The translations under genes were made by a program, and so were the position numbers. From NCBI GenBank assembly GCA_030704615.1, contig CM060731.1, forward strand, positions 8,062,001 through 8,126,000: a stretch of DNA of 64,000 nucleotides. Reading direction: 5' to 3'. Source of the stretch: Takakia lepidozioides. Taxonomy: Eukaryota; Streptophyta; Takakiopsida; Takakiales; Takakiaceae. Positions 46,091 to 59,512 of the stretch are shown here, in pieces. The notes under the pieces were generated by a model, which was not told the DNA's origin, did not search any database, and saw only the letters and a list, made by a program, of their open reading frames with translations. How positions within the stretch are numbered: the stretch's first letter is position 1; each line of letters starts with the position of its first letter.

Positions 46091-48565
46091 GGGAACCTCC
46101 ACAGTTATCTATCCAGTGAGACATATAATATATATATCCAAGATGCTAGGAGTAAATAAAAGTCTTCCCCAATTTTTTTGGTTTACTCTGTGATATATAT
46201 ATATAGGACTTTCGGAGGTGAAAATGGGCGTAGTTGGTCCAGTTAGGAACCGACGGAGGTTGGCATTCAAATATTCGGCCAGGAACTTTGAAAGAAGTGT
46301 AGGATATCTGTTGATCATTTGATGAAAACTGCTGATTATTTAAGGTTCTAATTGGAAATGCAGGTTATATCTGGCCATAAATATTTTAATAACGCCATTA
46401 CGTCTTGTTATGCCTAACCCTCCCCCCAGCATGCACCCGCCATCAAAGGTAATTAAAAGTTGGATGTAGATGTCAGATCCTTTTTTGGGTGGAGGTCACA
46501 CTTCGTATCTTGCGAGACATGTAGTAAACCCCAAATCAGTTTATGGTTTGTCTGTGCCCAAAATGTTCAGGCTACAGACGTTGCCCTGAATAACATGGGC
46601 TGTAACAGGGGGTATCCTTTCCGGCAGTGTATCTACTTTCTAGGAGAAATGTAGGATTTGATCACAAAAACTTAGATGCCAACATCATTCTCACTCAATC
46701 CGCAGTTACCTTTTATGAGACTCCCCACAATAATTGACAGATCCAAGGCTGATGCCGTGAAACTGATCTCTATTCTCCTATACAAGTTACAGGCAAATGC
46801 TGGGGGACCACCTTCCCATGGTTGCCCTATCTGAGTTGCATGGCCTGTTGATGAATCTGACTTGGAAGTGGGAAAGCAAACAACCCTGAACAACGCAGGG
46901 AACCACAAAAAGAGCAGTAACCAACCCCTTCTGGAATCTGATACAGGCTCCATAGCAGCATAATTGGTTCAACAACTGAAGGCTCTGTCTGCTTGCCCAC
47001 CACTCTCCATCTTTGCCACATCTTGCACTCATATCCTCAAACCATGGTTTGTTTCATGGACATCGCACAGCCTTGTGTAATAAGGAGACTGATATCTTCT
47101 TGCAGGCTTTCTTAAGGAAGACAGTATGCAGGCCACACTTGGGTGCGGTATCTGATTCCTGGATATGAATCCATGCTCATTACGGATGCCGTACTTCCAG
47201 ACAACAGTCTGTCCTCAGCCGCAGGTGAGAGAATGGCTCATCGCTGAAGAATCCCCTGTCCAACATCATCTTCTCCCAACTGAGCACTTAGCCTTACAAT
47301 ATGCTGGGAATTCCTTTGAGACAACTTGCAATAAACTCCAGCTCATTAGTAGAGGGGCCCACTGTAAGACCACCACCCACTAAGGGAAAATGATGGGCCA
47401 AAATATTCTCAGACATCACATGGCAGCAATCCCCAGGGATGGCCAAACCTGGACCTGTCTTTTGCAAAATAGTAGCCGAATGCTCCCACTAACATAGCAC
47501 TGAAGATGGAGTGCCCATAGAAACCTCTCTGCACCCTGCCTTTTGCCGTATGCCCCTGCTGACACAGTCCTCCAGACTTGCGGTGGAGTGCCCAGACAAA
47601 CCTCTCTGCACCCTGTGGACTTGAGTGCCTACCTTGATCTGCACAAACCCTACTAAACATGATGAACAGTTTTCACAGCATATTACGATAAGAACTGCAT
47701 ATCTGATCATACCCAGCCATCTCGCTAATCATTATCAGTCCACCCACCCATACCCCGTGTATGCAATGGTCTTCATCCTGTGTTCATTCCCCTGTAAATT
47801 CTTGCACACATGCCCACCCTGTCTACCCTCCGTTTACTTATTTAAGATGTTCCACTACTCCTAGAGTGACGAAATGCATAATCTTTACATTGTCTCACTT
47901 CCTTCCCACCATTTTTGCTCTATCCAAATTGGTCCCAGGCACAAGGATATACAGAAGAACTGTCATGAAGTATCTACCGCAAGAATTTTGTCACTAGCAG
48001 TCAAGTAAACATCAAAGGCTATTTCCAATAAGACAGGTTTGCAATACTTACGATAGAGAAGAACATCAATTGGATCTCATGCCACTGAACATATTGGAGC
48101 GGCTGTGGTCTGGTGATAAATTTGGGCTTGGTTGATTCAAGTACTGGTTTGGTGATGCCACTTGCCGATCACTGTCAACAATCCAAAGTCATAATTATCA
48201 GTGCTCCACTATTGCTACCATCTTTTTAGTCTTGCGGATAGAGACCCTGCTGGCAATGGCCTCTCCATCCTGATGGAACTGTTGTAGTTCTCTAATTTAA
48301 CCAGGTCTCTGTTGTAAAGTATATAAGGCTGGACATCCCAGGGACAATAACCGACTAGTGTGGGTATGAAACTAAACAACCATTTGCCCCACACGAAGAC
48401 ACAGAACGTGTTTGTGAGAATTTCTATCCTGTGCCCAGTTGAGTGAAGCAGCGAGAAGGGTGGGGATAATCCACCAAACAGAGCCTATGTATGAAAGAAG
48501 AGGGCGAAAAAGACAGCGGAAAGCGGAAAGATTGGCGAGGCCGCATAATTCGTGGGGAGAGAAAG
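46091..48565. other. gene-free DNA and 3' flank of the MAPKKK gene
   Basis: Frames at 46672-46953 and 46787-47032 (minus), 47165-47383 (plus) and 47409-47710 (minus) show no domain I can name. 48424-48565 is probably MAPKKK 3' UTR. A TATATATATATA tract lies at about 46127-46205 in pieces. Confidence 0.4.
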
Positions 48566-51500
48566 TTACAAGAAAAAAGCAACAGATGATCCGTCAACAG
48601 ACACGGCATCCTCCAGCGTTGGGGGTGCATTGGCCACAAATGGATGCTCCAAGAGCTCTGATGCTGTTGGTCGTTCCTCAGGCTTCACACGTAAACACAG
48701 AGAAATGAAGTCCTTAGCTTCAAGGCTCAGATGTTCAGGGATTGGAGGGGCCTCCCCCTTCGTCAACTTGAAGATGAAACGGTACTGCACAACCACAACC
48801 AATTGGCCTTGAAGGGATGGAGAGAGCAGAGGAATGGTGTGCGAGGGTTGAGAGAAAAAGAAATAAACTTTTAAGAGAAATCCTGACGCTGACTGAGTGA
48901 TTCCAAATCTCACTTACTATGAAGACTCCACAAGATTGCATACAGCAGGATGTTTTGATCATGTACTGAATCATTTGGCAACAACCAGTCACTCAATAAT
49001 GGAATAGCTTGCTTCCAACAAATTTGTTTGAGCGCTTGGAAATAGTGAAGGCTCACTGATTTCAAGTCACTCCAAGGGGGTTTGCCCTCCGCCATCTCAA
49101 GCAGTGTGCACCCTAGGCTCCAGATGTCCACCTCCACACCATAGGCTCTGTTGTCCTTGGCTTTTGTCCACACCTGCAACATGTTCACATAAAGATGGTA
49201 AGAGGAATAAAAAAGGAAGAGGTTGTGAAATACGGAGAATACAACAGGAGGGAGCCTATGGTGTGGAGCCACAAGAAGCCAAATGGGCCCATTGGACACA
49301 GTAGAACAACAAAGGAGGGAAGAAACAAGAAACACTACAACATCTATCGGGCCTCTCAAGGGCCAATGAATGAAATGAAACAACAAGAACCACATCAAGG
49401 CTGCCCCAAGAGAGGGAAATGAATTGAAATGAAATGGTACGTTATTATGTCCGTGAGAAGCTCAAAGAGCTTATGGGACGAGGAAGAAAGAAAGAAGAGA
49501 GAGGAAGCGCCACCAAGCACCACCAAGCATTTCTGATCCTCATAATGAAGACCTCTGTGAGAGATTGATTATCCCAGAATAGACATTTGATTCTCCCACG
49601 GATCTCATACTGAGAAAGGAGAGAAAAAGAGAAGAGAAAAGAGAAAAGAGAAGAAGGACATGCATCTACTAAACCTGACTCACATTCACTAGATGGTTGC
49701 AACAGAATTCATATCCTTGTCCAAGCAACAAGCAGACACTGACCTCAGGCGCCATGTAGTACGGAGTACCCTTAAATGAAGTAGCAAATATGTCTATCTG
49801 CACAAGAGAGAAACAGCTTGTTGTCAAGCTCTAGCATCCTACAAATCCATGAGGCGAAACGTACACTCGTAACATTGCCAAGAGATGGGATTTTGCCAGG
49901 TATTGGCTTGGCATACAGCATTAACGCCAACAAATAGGAGTGTGCAGTTTCCAGACATGGCATCCATAAATAATCTCCTACGCAGTTGTAAGGAAAGAGC
50001 TCAAGCTTGACATTATCTCAGAGCTGCATCAAGTCACGAAAGCCAACAATGCCTAGAATGGAGAGAGTGTATTATAAACGACATATACACCTTATCCTTT
50101 GACCCAAGTATGCCATCCTATAGGGATTTGTAGGAAGCAAGAGTAACACGGTTCTAGTACCTGCTTGGCCAATCCAAAGTCAGCGAGCTTGACTTGGCCA
50201 TTGGAGTCTACAAGAATGTTGGCACATTTGATGTCCCTGTATACCAACCCAACCAAAATCTACTCAATTCACTTCTGCAAGAGTCTCTCTCTCTCTCTCT
50301 CTCTCTCTCTAGAGGAAATTTAGGAGCCCGAACAAATTGTTTATACTAAGGTAAGTCGTACTACTGGAGTGAGCCCCTCACAAAGATAGTGTCTGTTACC
50401 TCTTGTTCCACCCAAACTGAACACATGGTCTATGGCCACAAAGCTATAACAAACAACGTCTCAGGAGTACATCCTCTCTGTCTGTCTTTCTCTGCCACAA
50501 GGCTACGGCAAACAACGTCTTATGAGTACATTCTCTCTCTCTCGTAACATAAGCTCTATGAGCTTTCCGCAGAAGTTATAAGCACCATTTCATTCCATTT
50601 GCCTCTCTCTCTCTCTGTCTCCATAAGGCCCCAAACTGGGCACAGGTTCTGTGGCCACAAGGCTCCGGCAAACAAAGTCCCATGATTACATTCTCTCCAC
50701 AAGGCTACAGCAAACAACGTCGTATGAGCAGATTCTCTCTATCTCTCTCGCTCATATTTTGAGAACCAAGTTAAGCATAAAACTTCCCTGAACTTGTTTC
50801 CAGTTTGTGACATGGGTGAGGACCTTTAAGGATGATCCGAAGGGCCTACCTACCCATGGTACTAGACTGAAATTTAAACTCGGGGGGGGGGAGTCTACCT
50901 TTCAACAACAAACAGATGCAGAGAGGAAAGGGAGATTGCCCATGCCCCATGTGCGGGTGGCCTGAAAGACAATATCCATTTTCTGATACAATGTCTGGGG
51001 TATTCTCATGAGAAAGCGACCTCTTCAGAACCATCAAGAACATAGTCCCTGCACCTCTGTTCACCAAACTTCAAAATCTCAAGGCTGAGCCTAAAGCCCT
51101 GGCCCTGTCGGGTTCTAATTGCTACAGAGTGAGCCCTCTTGTTCTTCCCTCTTGTTCCGCCCAAATGGGGCGGAACGCCTATGGCTCATGAGTACATTCT
51201 CATGTTTCGGGTCCTATAGGCCCTTCAGCCTTTGTCTGCAATGAACATTTTTTCGCCTTCTTTCTTTCACTCAAATTCAACTAAAACAGCTACCTCCTGC
51301 AATCTTGTTATCTTCAGGAGCCGAAGGGTCAGAAGACCATGACAAGGGACAGACGGCAGCAACAGAAAAATGCCGATGTGAATATGGTATAACCAGCTAG
51401 AACACCATTGACAAGAGCCTGGCAATCACAATTGATCTTGTAGACATGCAAGTCTTGTTACTAGCAGTCAACAAATATTATCTCCCAAGTTCATTTGCAT

Positions 51501-54500
51501 GTCTCCAAGGTCTAATCCCCTATTCTTGGGAGGGAAAAACAAACTTAAGTTACAACAGCAGAAGAGAGGAACCTGTGGACGGTCTTCTTTCCATGCAAGT
51601 ACTCGAGACCTTTGAGGATTTGTCGAGTGTATATACTGATCAAAACTTCCTCAAAGCGACCATACTTTTTGATTATGGACTGAAGCGATCCCATCTTCAC
51701 AAACTCTAGAAAAATACACAAACACCCGTCCTCCTGGACCAGCCCACATGGAAGATGGTTTAACACGGGGCTACCACACAACATAGAACAAGACACCCTG
51801 GTGTACCGCTAAAGCCCAAATCCTAAACTCTTTTGTGCTTTCTCTCCACCTTAGGAATCATTTTCGTGCATGCACAAATACAACCAAACTTGCTAGACTT
51901 AGTGCAGATTCTCATTTCTAAGTCTTTGACAAGCATGCATAACAGATCGGAAATGTAACATACCAGGGTGGTGCCATAGTATTGGACAATATTCGGATGT
52001 CTGAGCCTGCTCAACATTGTTACCTCCTGAAGGTCAAAACCACCACACTCATTTATAATTGGCTTACTGCATAGCGAACATAATAGGGTGTTGCTTTTGT
52101 TTCTTGCTGCAGATTAGAGGTGGGTGGAAGAGGGGTTGACAAGTTAACTATCGTTATCAATTACAAAAGCAATATAAACCATGAAGACATTGTAGCCTGT
52201 CCGAAGGTGTCAAGCAAACAACTACACATTGAGTTCAGAAGATTTTAAAGCACTGGAAGGTCTGTTAAGCCAAAGATATCAGTACCATCATTGTAATGGC
52301 CACAAGAGAAGGAAGAACAGTGACCCACTTATGCCCTTGTGGAATTGATAAAATCTATGGACCAAGCTTTGTCCTTCAAACATACATTTTTAACATCATG
52401 GCATTCCAACATTCATTAATTGCAGTGAGTTCCAGCCTACCTGTTGGATCTCAGGTGGAATAGTCTCATTGTCACAAACTTTCACAGCAAAGAAGCTCCC
52501 ATCCTCCCTGTGCCAGATCAACTCTTCAGAGCTCAGATCATAACGATGCAAACACGAGATCAGAGCAAGGGAGAGAGGCAGTGAGAGGAAAAAGGAACAA
52601 AGAGGAAGACAGAGGAGCCGCAATTGAGCAAGGCTGGAGAAAGAAGAGAGAGCAAAAGAATGAATTTCCTTATGTCTCACAGGCCCAAGGGGAGAGAGTG
52701 AAAAAGAGCACTCACATATTACAAGCTTCATAGACTGTTCCAGATGAGCCTCTCCCCAAAACCTGACCCTTGCGCCACTTCCTGGGTGGCATATGTGGCG
52801 GGGACCGTGGGGGTGAATGGTGGGGTGTTCGGAGAGGGGACCTATTGGGAGATATCTGAGCAGATCTCTGTGGAGATCTTTGAGAGGCTCTAAGGGGTGA
52901 ATCCTGTGGGGAATGGTGATGAGAACAATGGGGGGACGGGAAGCGAGAGGGACTGAAATAAGCCGCGTCCAGCACTTGATCAGATGCTCTCAACTGGTCA
53001 TTGTGCTTCAAGTCTAAATGCATCGGCTGTGTCCCTCCCCTGATCAAAGAGAGAGGACGGTGCAAGGGGGAGGTTAGTGGAGTGGACAAACGCTGAGAAG
53101 GAACTGACGCCCCTGTTGCAGATCTAATGGACTGGGGCTGCTCCCTGTGGTCAGGAGGGGGGGTGGGGAGTGGGTGTGCCTCTGTGAACGGGCTAATCTG
53201 TAAGGATCCTCTAGGGCTTCTCTGAGGGGTTGATGAGCCTGATCGGTCAATGGGGCTGACTCTTGCAGTTGATGATTCAGTGCGAGGACTAAATTGCGAG
53301 GTGGATGCTGGAGAATGGCTCTCAGAGACATCTTCTGCATGTCTCAGTGTCCATGCTGGTGGCTCTGACTGATGACCCTGCAGCAGCACCCCTCCATCTG
53401 CAGTAATTCATTGATCAAAGTAATCAGCAAGTACATTAACCAAAAACTACCATGACATAATAGGGAAGACAGCTTCTCCCTCACTCTTCTTTCTTTGCAA
53501 AGGAAAGACGATGCTTTGGTCAGAGGCTCAGTCTTCAACAGAGTGATTCCTGAGCTTATCCAATTGGCCCATGTCACTTTCCAAATGTGAATATCAACTG
53601 AAGCCTCGAAAGACAAAAGCAGCACCGCACTCAACATTGAAGTCAATAGAAGTTGGTAGTCATTGGGAATTAGAATGATTGTAATCCCACATAAATATAG
53701 CAAAGGCTACATGAGTTTACTATGCCCACAGGAGGGCTGAACCCAAGGGACAAATAACCAAACCAACCAACTATGGAACTACTGAAGCAAAGCGAAGGAA
53801 TTATTGGAAGGGAGGGACAGAGTTTACATGAGGCTGTGCGTTGGACTGCCAGTGACACTGTTAAGAGGAAAGTTTGAAAGGCTATGATTACCACAGGGCC
53901 TCTGACAGCCAATGGGACGAAGTAGAAAAGTAGAAAGAGAAGAAAAAATTTATAATCTCCAGAGAGGGCCACAAGGGCTCATGGGGATAGAGACACTATT
54001 CTCCTTATATCTCTGTCTTTTGAGACTCTAACGACACCTGGACCTTGCTCACCAATTGCATAATAAAACTTTTTCCCATTTCTTCTCCCTCTCTCTTTCT
54101 CCTAACAGTCACCGGAGCTAACTCACCAATTCCGTGGGAAGTTCGAGAGATTCCAAGAATTGGCAAAGCCTGACCCGGTTTGCGGGTGTCAGACCTTCTT
54201 TGTGAGGTAGCTAGACCTGGGAAGGCCTGCGATGCAGCTCCCTCACTGGTAAATGGTGAATCACAAGAGAAAGCCTGCCCTGGACACCCACCCAAGCCTC
54301 TTTCCAAGAACCCTGAATCTGAGGCAGATGAGGGCGTGCTTACGAATGGAGTTTTGCACACGGTGAGTTCCAGCTTCGATACATGTTGCTTCATATAATA
54401 CATGATTTTAGCCTCCTCCTTCTCATCAGCACCCAGGACCTGCAGCAATACCACCAAAGGCTTAAAACACTGATGACCAATGCTAACTCAAGCTCAGCTA

Positions 54501-55066
54501 AAACTAGAAAGGTGCAGTCACAAAAAAAGCTATGTTGTTATAAGTGGTACTGTGCGTCCCATGGGCCCTTAGGGCTTCCCGGCGAGGTCTTAAACTTCTT
54601 CTCTCACACACATAACGTTTCAATCTTACATTTGTTTTTCTGATTTTGTAAACTGCTTGATTATAAGCCTCAACTCCCTCATCAGATACTGTTATTCTTA
54701 TCTGATCTACTTTCTTCACACTCGCACATACAGCCAGGTTCAAAATATCTCCTGTGGCCTGAAGCCACTTGTTAGTCTCAACATCGCTTCAAAAAGAGCA
54801 TATTTTTGTCACGCACAACAGGCCATACGAACCTCAAGTATCTTGGGAGAGAGCAAAGAGGTCCCGTTATATGATCCACCGTTTCCAGTAGGACAGTGTG
54901 CAGATTCATCAGTTGGAGAGTGCGCAGATCCAGTTCCACACAGAGAAAACACCCCCTCTGGTGCAAGATGAAAACCTCCAAATTCGGAGGAGGCTTGGGA
55001 CAGAGACGACCGGGAGGTTCCATTCGTGCCTATCACCTTCTTTTTAATATTCTCAAAAATCTTCAT
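48566..55066 (-). CDS. MAP kinase kinase kinase, MEKK1-like (group A)
   Basis: Eleven minus-strand exons: 55066-54833, 54776-54630, 54439-54127, 53397-52716, 52507-52441, 52026-51964, 51733-51573, 50236-50161, 49797-49744, 49173-49057, 48784-48566. All phases agree, giving 710 residues. An in-frame TAG precedes the ATG by one codon. Residues 1-435 are a long Ser/Pro-rich regulatory region with many SP/TP sites ([31 protein letters not shown]). The kinase domain spans about 439-692: [11 protein letters not shown] loop, catalytic K468 (FFAVK), likely alpha-C E482, HRDIKCAN with D557, DFG at 575-577, activation segment [15 protein letters not shown] (APE 597-599), [20 protein letters not shown], and C-terminal [17 protein letters not shown]. 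The wording is that of MEKK1-4 type MAPKKKs, which phosphorylate MKKs in stress and developmental cascades. The exon 1 donor (GAG|GTTCGT) is weak, so the N-terminal junction is less certain than the kinase part. No linked MKK or MPK is in the window. Confidence 0.9.
50286..50760. repeat. CT microsatellite and ~80-bp degenerate repeats in a MAPKKK intron
   Basis: (CT)n at about 50284-50313, then several copies of a unit containing GGCCACAAGGCT, GGCAAACAACGTC, ATGAGTACATTCTCTCTC, at about 50430, 50490, 50650 and 50700. Related words occur at about 51120-51200 and 24312. It is intronic (the intron between 50237 and 51572), one of the longest introns of the gene. Confidence 0.75.
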
Positions 55067-55497
55067 TTTCTACCCAGAATCTAATACGAATTTGTTCCAA
55101 AACTATACTGGTATTGGTTGATGTCCTAGACCGGATCACCTGGCTTTCTCTCTTCGAAAAACTCACCTTCTTTGTCTAGGATTATGTACTCTCTCAACTA
55201 CGTTACTGCCAATTAAATTTCTTTCATACTAAATCCTTGTGGATGCAGCATTGCTCTTCCATCCAAGGAGGAAATGATACCATCATCTCACAATCACTCT
55301 GATCACTCGGCACATATCGTGGAGTCCAAAGCAGATTTAATAAACTAAAACCGAGACCAAGTTCACCCGACAGCCAATTCCACAGCTCCCTAAAATATTG
55401 TCTGCCTTGCCTCCTTCGCCTCACTGCAACATATGTTCCGCCCCCGACGCCCTCGTTGATCCCTAACGCAAATCCTAGCACATGGTCCCCGTCCGCC

Positions 55498-55530
55498 ACC
55501 CCTCCCCCTCCCCCTCCCCCTCCCCCTCGA
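55498..55530 (-). promoter_or_regulatory. G-quadruplex-capable tract upstream of the MAPKKK gene
   Basis: CCCCCT repeated about five times on the plus strand gives runs of GGGGGA on the MAPKKK coding strand, about 430 bp upstream of its ATG. Four or more G-tracts of five separated by one base is a strong G-quadruplex motif. A regulatory role is inference. Confidence 0.5.
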
Positions 55531-56904
55531 CACCCTCTGCCCCTTCACCCCCGCTTCTCACATCTCACCTCCCGTCGCTTCTCTTTCATTCTTTATACAT
55601 GTGTCTCTTCCTTCCACGCAAATCCTCCCTCTCATTTCATTTTCCCATCCAAGAATGCGAATGCAGCTCTCAGGAAACAGAAGCGAGCCTTCCCGGATTG
55701 ACTCCGCAAGTTCCACTCTAAGTTTAGGTTAACATATATCTGCCTGCTTCAAAATATGCTGCCAGCTGGAGGGAGAGCACTAGTGTCCCGATCCGCTGGG
55801 ATGGCCCACCAACACCGCCACGAGGCTCTCTCGACCACCGCTGCTAGCGTCGGCTCACGTCTGTGTTTTGTTTTGTGTTGCGCTGCTCTGTGTTGCTGTT
55901 GGTGCCGTGTGCGTCATACCGACAGACGGCCAAGCGAGTCTGTGTTCACGCTTTTTGCTTGGGGAAATGCAATAGAAACAGGGAGCGTGGAAAGTATAGG
56001 CACCTCCGGGACCGTGAAGCTTACCATGGGGCAACTTCCCCGCCACGAGCTCCACACCAAGAGTTAAAGAGCATGACCTAATTTGATCGAAAAAGCCACT
56101 CTTTTCTTTTCTTTCTTTTTTAATTTTTAGAGAACAGGGGACAGTGTCCCGGATAAATATTGAACGGTAAGGAAACAATTACCGTACAAAGAGCCATGAA
56201 GGCAGAGTAATGAGGCACCACTCCGAACCAGGAACGCCACTCTCAGTCTAGTCTGTTGCGCTGATTTTTTTATTGTTTTTTAGAGGTCAGGGACAGTGGC
56301 CCTGGTAAATTCTAGCGACGACCTAAGGTTGGAAGCTAGTTTAGCGTAGAGCAGGAATAGGGTGCCATAGTGCCACGTCATCATTGCCATGTCATCATAG
56401 ACACGTCATCGTCATCGTCAATTTCTTTGGAATCTGCCCGGACTGCCCGCCCGAAATATGCCAATAGCAATCGCCGCGTCAACTTTTTCGGAACTGCCCG
56501 CAATGCCCGGATCTTGATCTTCTTGAACTGCAGGAGCTCTGCATTTTCCGCCATCGTTCACCTTGCAAGCTGCAAGCTCTCAACGAATTGAGGAAATCCA
56601 TGCTGAGGTAGATTGTCTTGGCAGATGAAGGATCAAGCATATAAATGTCTTAATGTGGCTTTCGATATTGGGTGAGCGAGTGAGGGTTGTAAAGTTCAAC
56701 AACTGGATGGTGAACGCTATGGAGAAGTGTAGTGGAGGGGATCTGTCATGGAGAAGGTATTTACTGAAGTTGAGGTCTTGTGGATAGAACTCACATTGAA
56801 GTGAGAAAAGAAAAGTTGAAATTTGAACAGAACTGTTTGACTCTGATTGCAATGGCCTTCATTTCAGAGTTGGTTTGAAGTCAAGTTTGACATAGGCTGT
56901 CGGG
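55531..56904. other. gene-free upstream region
   Basis: 55700-56080 holds short frames on both strands without domains. AGGGGACAGTGTCCCGGAT at about 56137 and GGGACAGTGGCCCTGG at 56290 are similar short words about 150 bp apart. No gene was recognised. Confidence 0.35.
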
Positions 56905-58645
56905 GTGCGGGATGGAGGCTTTGGAGACCTATGAGCAAATGATGGGGGAAGGGATGAAGCCCGACCACATCACGTTTGTATGTGTTTGCAGTGCGTGTGC
57001 TGGAAAAGGGCAAAGAGGTGCATGGTTGCATCGCTAAAGCTGGAATTGTACATACTAAACCATACCCTCGTGGACATGTATGCCAAATGTGGGAGCATTG
57101 AGGATGCGGAGGGAGTGTTCAACAATATGCCTGAACGACGTCGCGTGACAGGTGGTGTGCTTGAAGTGTTCGAGATTCAACAATGCTTGCTAGAGGAAGA
57201 GTTGTCATGCATCTCTATTCAAAAACAATGTAGTGAGGGCACCTTCTTCTTAGACCCTATATCAGCCTGTTTTGCCCTCTCATCAGACTCCGCCCTGAGA
57301 TGCATATTGAATTTTGTTAGTTAGCTCGTTAGCTCGGAGCAGGGATAGAGTGTGGGTCCAGATTCATCCAAGAGGCCAGATTTCAAGCACAAGAGTACCT
57401 GTGATTCCATGTGGATCGATAGCTACAAGAAACCTGCATGGATAGATGGTCAACTGGAAGCCGCAGAAGCAGCGGCACAATTGATAAAATCAAGCATTGC
57501 TAATCAAGGCACCTTCTTCAACACATTTCACCCAATTTTTCCCTCACAACAGGAAAGCAGCCAAAAACAGGTAACAGAGATGAGGAGAAGCTGTGGAATG
57601 AATACTTTTCTGACCACATAACGTTTGTGTGCGTATGCAAGCCTGGCAGCCCTGGAAAATGGCAAAGAGGTCCATGGTTGCATCGTCAAAGCTGGAAATG
57701 TACCAAATGTAATTCTGAACAATACCCTTGTGGACATGTATGCCAAATGTGGAGGGAGTGTTCAACAATATGGCTGAATCTGCCTGTTTTGCCCTCTCAT
57801 CAGACTCGGCCCTGAGATGCATATTGAATTCTGTAAGTTAGCTCGTTGGGTGTATCTGTGGTGGTTAGGAGTGACTTTGACAAGTTACTGCCGATGTGGC
57901 AGCAGGAAAGTATCCAAAAACAGATAACATAGATGAGGAGAAGCTTGTTGACGTTTGTTTGCATTTGCAATGTGTGTGCAAGCATGGCAGCCCTGGAAAG
58001 GTGCAATGAGGTCCATGGTAACATCGTCAAAGCTGATTTGTACCAGATGTCATCCTAAACACAGCCCTGCTGGACATGTATGTCAAATGTAAGTGCATCG
58101 AGGATGCAAAGGGAGTTTTCGACAGTATGGCTGAAAGAAATGTGGTGTCGTGGAGGGCGATGATGGCAGGATATGCACAGCAAGGGGCAGGATGGAGGCT
58201 TCGGAGACCTATGAGCAAATGATGGGGGAAGAGGTGAGCCCAACATTTGTTTGCATTTGCAATGCGTGTGCAAGCCTGGCAGCTCTGGAAAGGTGCAAAG
58301 TGGTCCATGGTGACATCGTCACATCTGGAATTGCACCCAATGTCATTCTGAACACTGCCCTGCTGGACATGTATGTCAAATGTGAGTGCATCGAGTGTGT
58401 GCATTTGCAATGCGTGTGCAAGCCTGGCAGCTTTGGAAATGTGCAGTGAGGTCCATGCATGTGACATCATCAAAGCTGGATTTGTACCAGATGTCATCCT
58501 GAACACTACCCTGCTGGACATGTATGTCAAATGTGAGTGCATCGAGGATGCAAAGGGAGTGTTCGACAGTATGGCTGAAAGAAATGTGGTGTCGTGGAGT
58601 GCGATGATTGCAGGATTTGCACAGTAAGGGGCGGGATGGAGGCTT
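56905..58645 (+). pseudogene. tandem array of PPR repeat relics
   Basis: Five partial copies of one PPR block lie head to tail, at about 56905-57165, 57604-57780, 57915-58165, 58185-58410 and 58395-58645. Each carries the same chain of words: METYEQMMGEG-like, CVC(N/S)ACASLAALE, EVHG(D/C)I, VPDVILN(N/T)TLLDMY, AKCG/KCEC, IEDAKGVFDSMAERNVVSW, AMIAGFAQ. Stops, frame changes and missing helices interrupt every copy. They look like a locally amplified and now decayed PLS-type PPR gene. GCCTGTTTTGCCCTCTCATC at about 57265 and 57788 shows that spacers were duplicated too. Confidence 0.85.
57332..57552 (+). pseudogene. degenerate copy of the unrecognised exon at 59.5 kb
   Basis: Reads KKPAWIDGQLEAAEAAAQLI and GTFFNTFHP in frame, as in the minus-strand exon at 59513-59755, but the upstream part is out of frame through a small deletion near 57373. 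It sits between PPR relics, in the opposite orientation to the other copy. Confidence 0.75.
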
Positions 58646-59160
58646 CACTACAACAGATGAGTGTTTTTATGACTGCAAATATGACTATTTTTTCAGTCCT
58701 ATATGCGTTCATGACTACATCACTCTATAGTGAAAAAAACCCTATCATAGCGACTAGTCTTTAGGACTGCATTTTGCAAGTCATAGCCGTGACTGCGTGC
58801 GTGGCACCTGGAGTCATGCATAAGAGAGTGATGTAGTTACAACTCTATGACTTACATACGACTAACTATATGACTACATTGTCTGATGAGCGTTACCTAC
58901 ATGGAGAGGGTTTAGATGAACACGTGCACCACTGCGCAAGCGACACGTCACGATACCTGTTGCACTTCAGATGTGACATGTGGCACTTAGACATAATATA
59001 TGACTAGCATATATGGCAGGGTTTATGCCACGTGTCATCAAGAATGTCTCTGAAAATAATTTAATAGTTATATTTGTAATTTTAAATTCTTAAATTTATA
59101 TTTTATTTTTGAAAACAGGGGATAGCAGCTTGGAATTTTTTATTAAATGGTATTATTGTT
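58646..59160. mobile_element. CACTA-like transposon terminus inside the PPR array
   Basis: CACTACAACAGATGAG starts at 58646, interrupting a PPR copy after GGATGGAGGCTT. It is followed by many ATGACTGC / ATGACTAC / AGTCAT words on both strands to about 58890, as expected of CACTA subterminal repeats, and then AT-rich DNA. The matching end (TGTAGTG) was not found before the PPR sequence resumes near 60575, so size and 3' end are unknown. Confidence 0.6.
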
Positions 59161-59512
59161 TAATTTAATAATGTTATATAAAATAAAAATAGATTAAATG
59201 ATTTAAATTCTTCATTATGTGGTGAAATTCTGATATAAAAACAGAATGGACCCCTCTTGCATACTAGCAACCACAAAGACATTCAAATAGACAAGTACAG
59301 GGAAATACACGCCCTGTAAATTATATTACAAAAATCCAAATGAGACCAATGTCCCAATGGACACCTCAAAGGCCACAAGGTCCAAAAATCCATGCCTGAA
59401 AAGTCCAGTAAGCAAAAAATAAGCAAGCCCACACATGGGCTGAATTGTTGTAATACTAGTTTGTTCTGGTGCTACTAGAATCAAGGACCCTGTTAAACAG
59501 TGCAATACTTAC

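Noticed and set aside
46672-47660. Possible harbinger-type transposase remnants
   Set aside because: A faint resemblance on the minus strand, but no catalytic motif or terminal repeats could be found.
53670-53972. Hydrophobic 100-codon frame within the MAPKKK gene
   Set aside because: It lies wholly in the intron between exons 3 and 4 and is not joined in phase to either.
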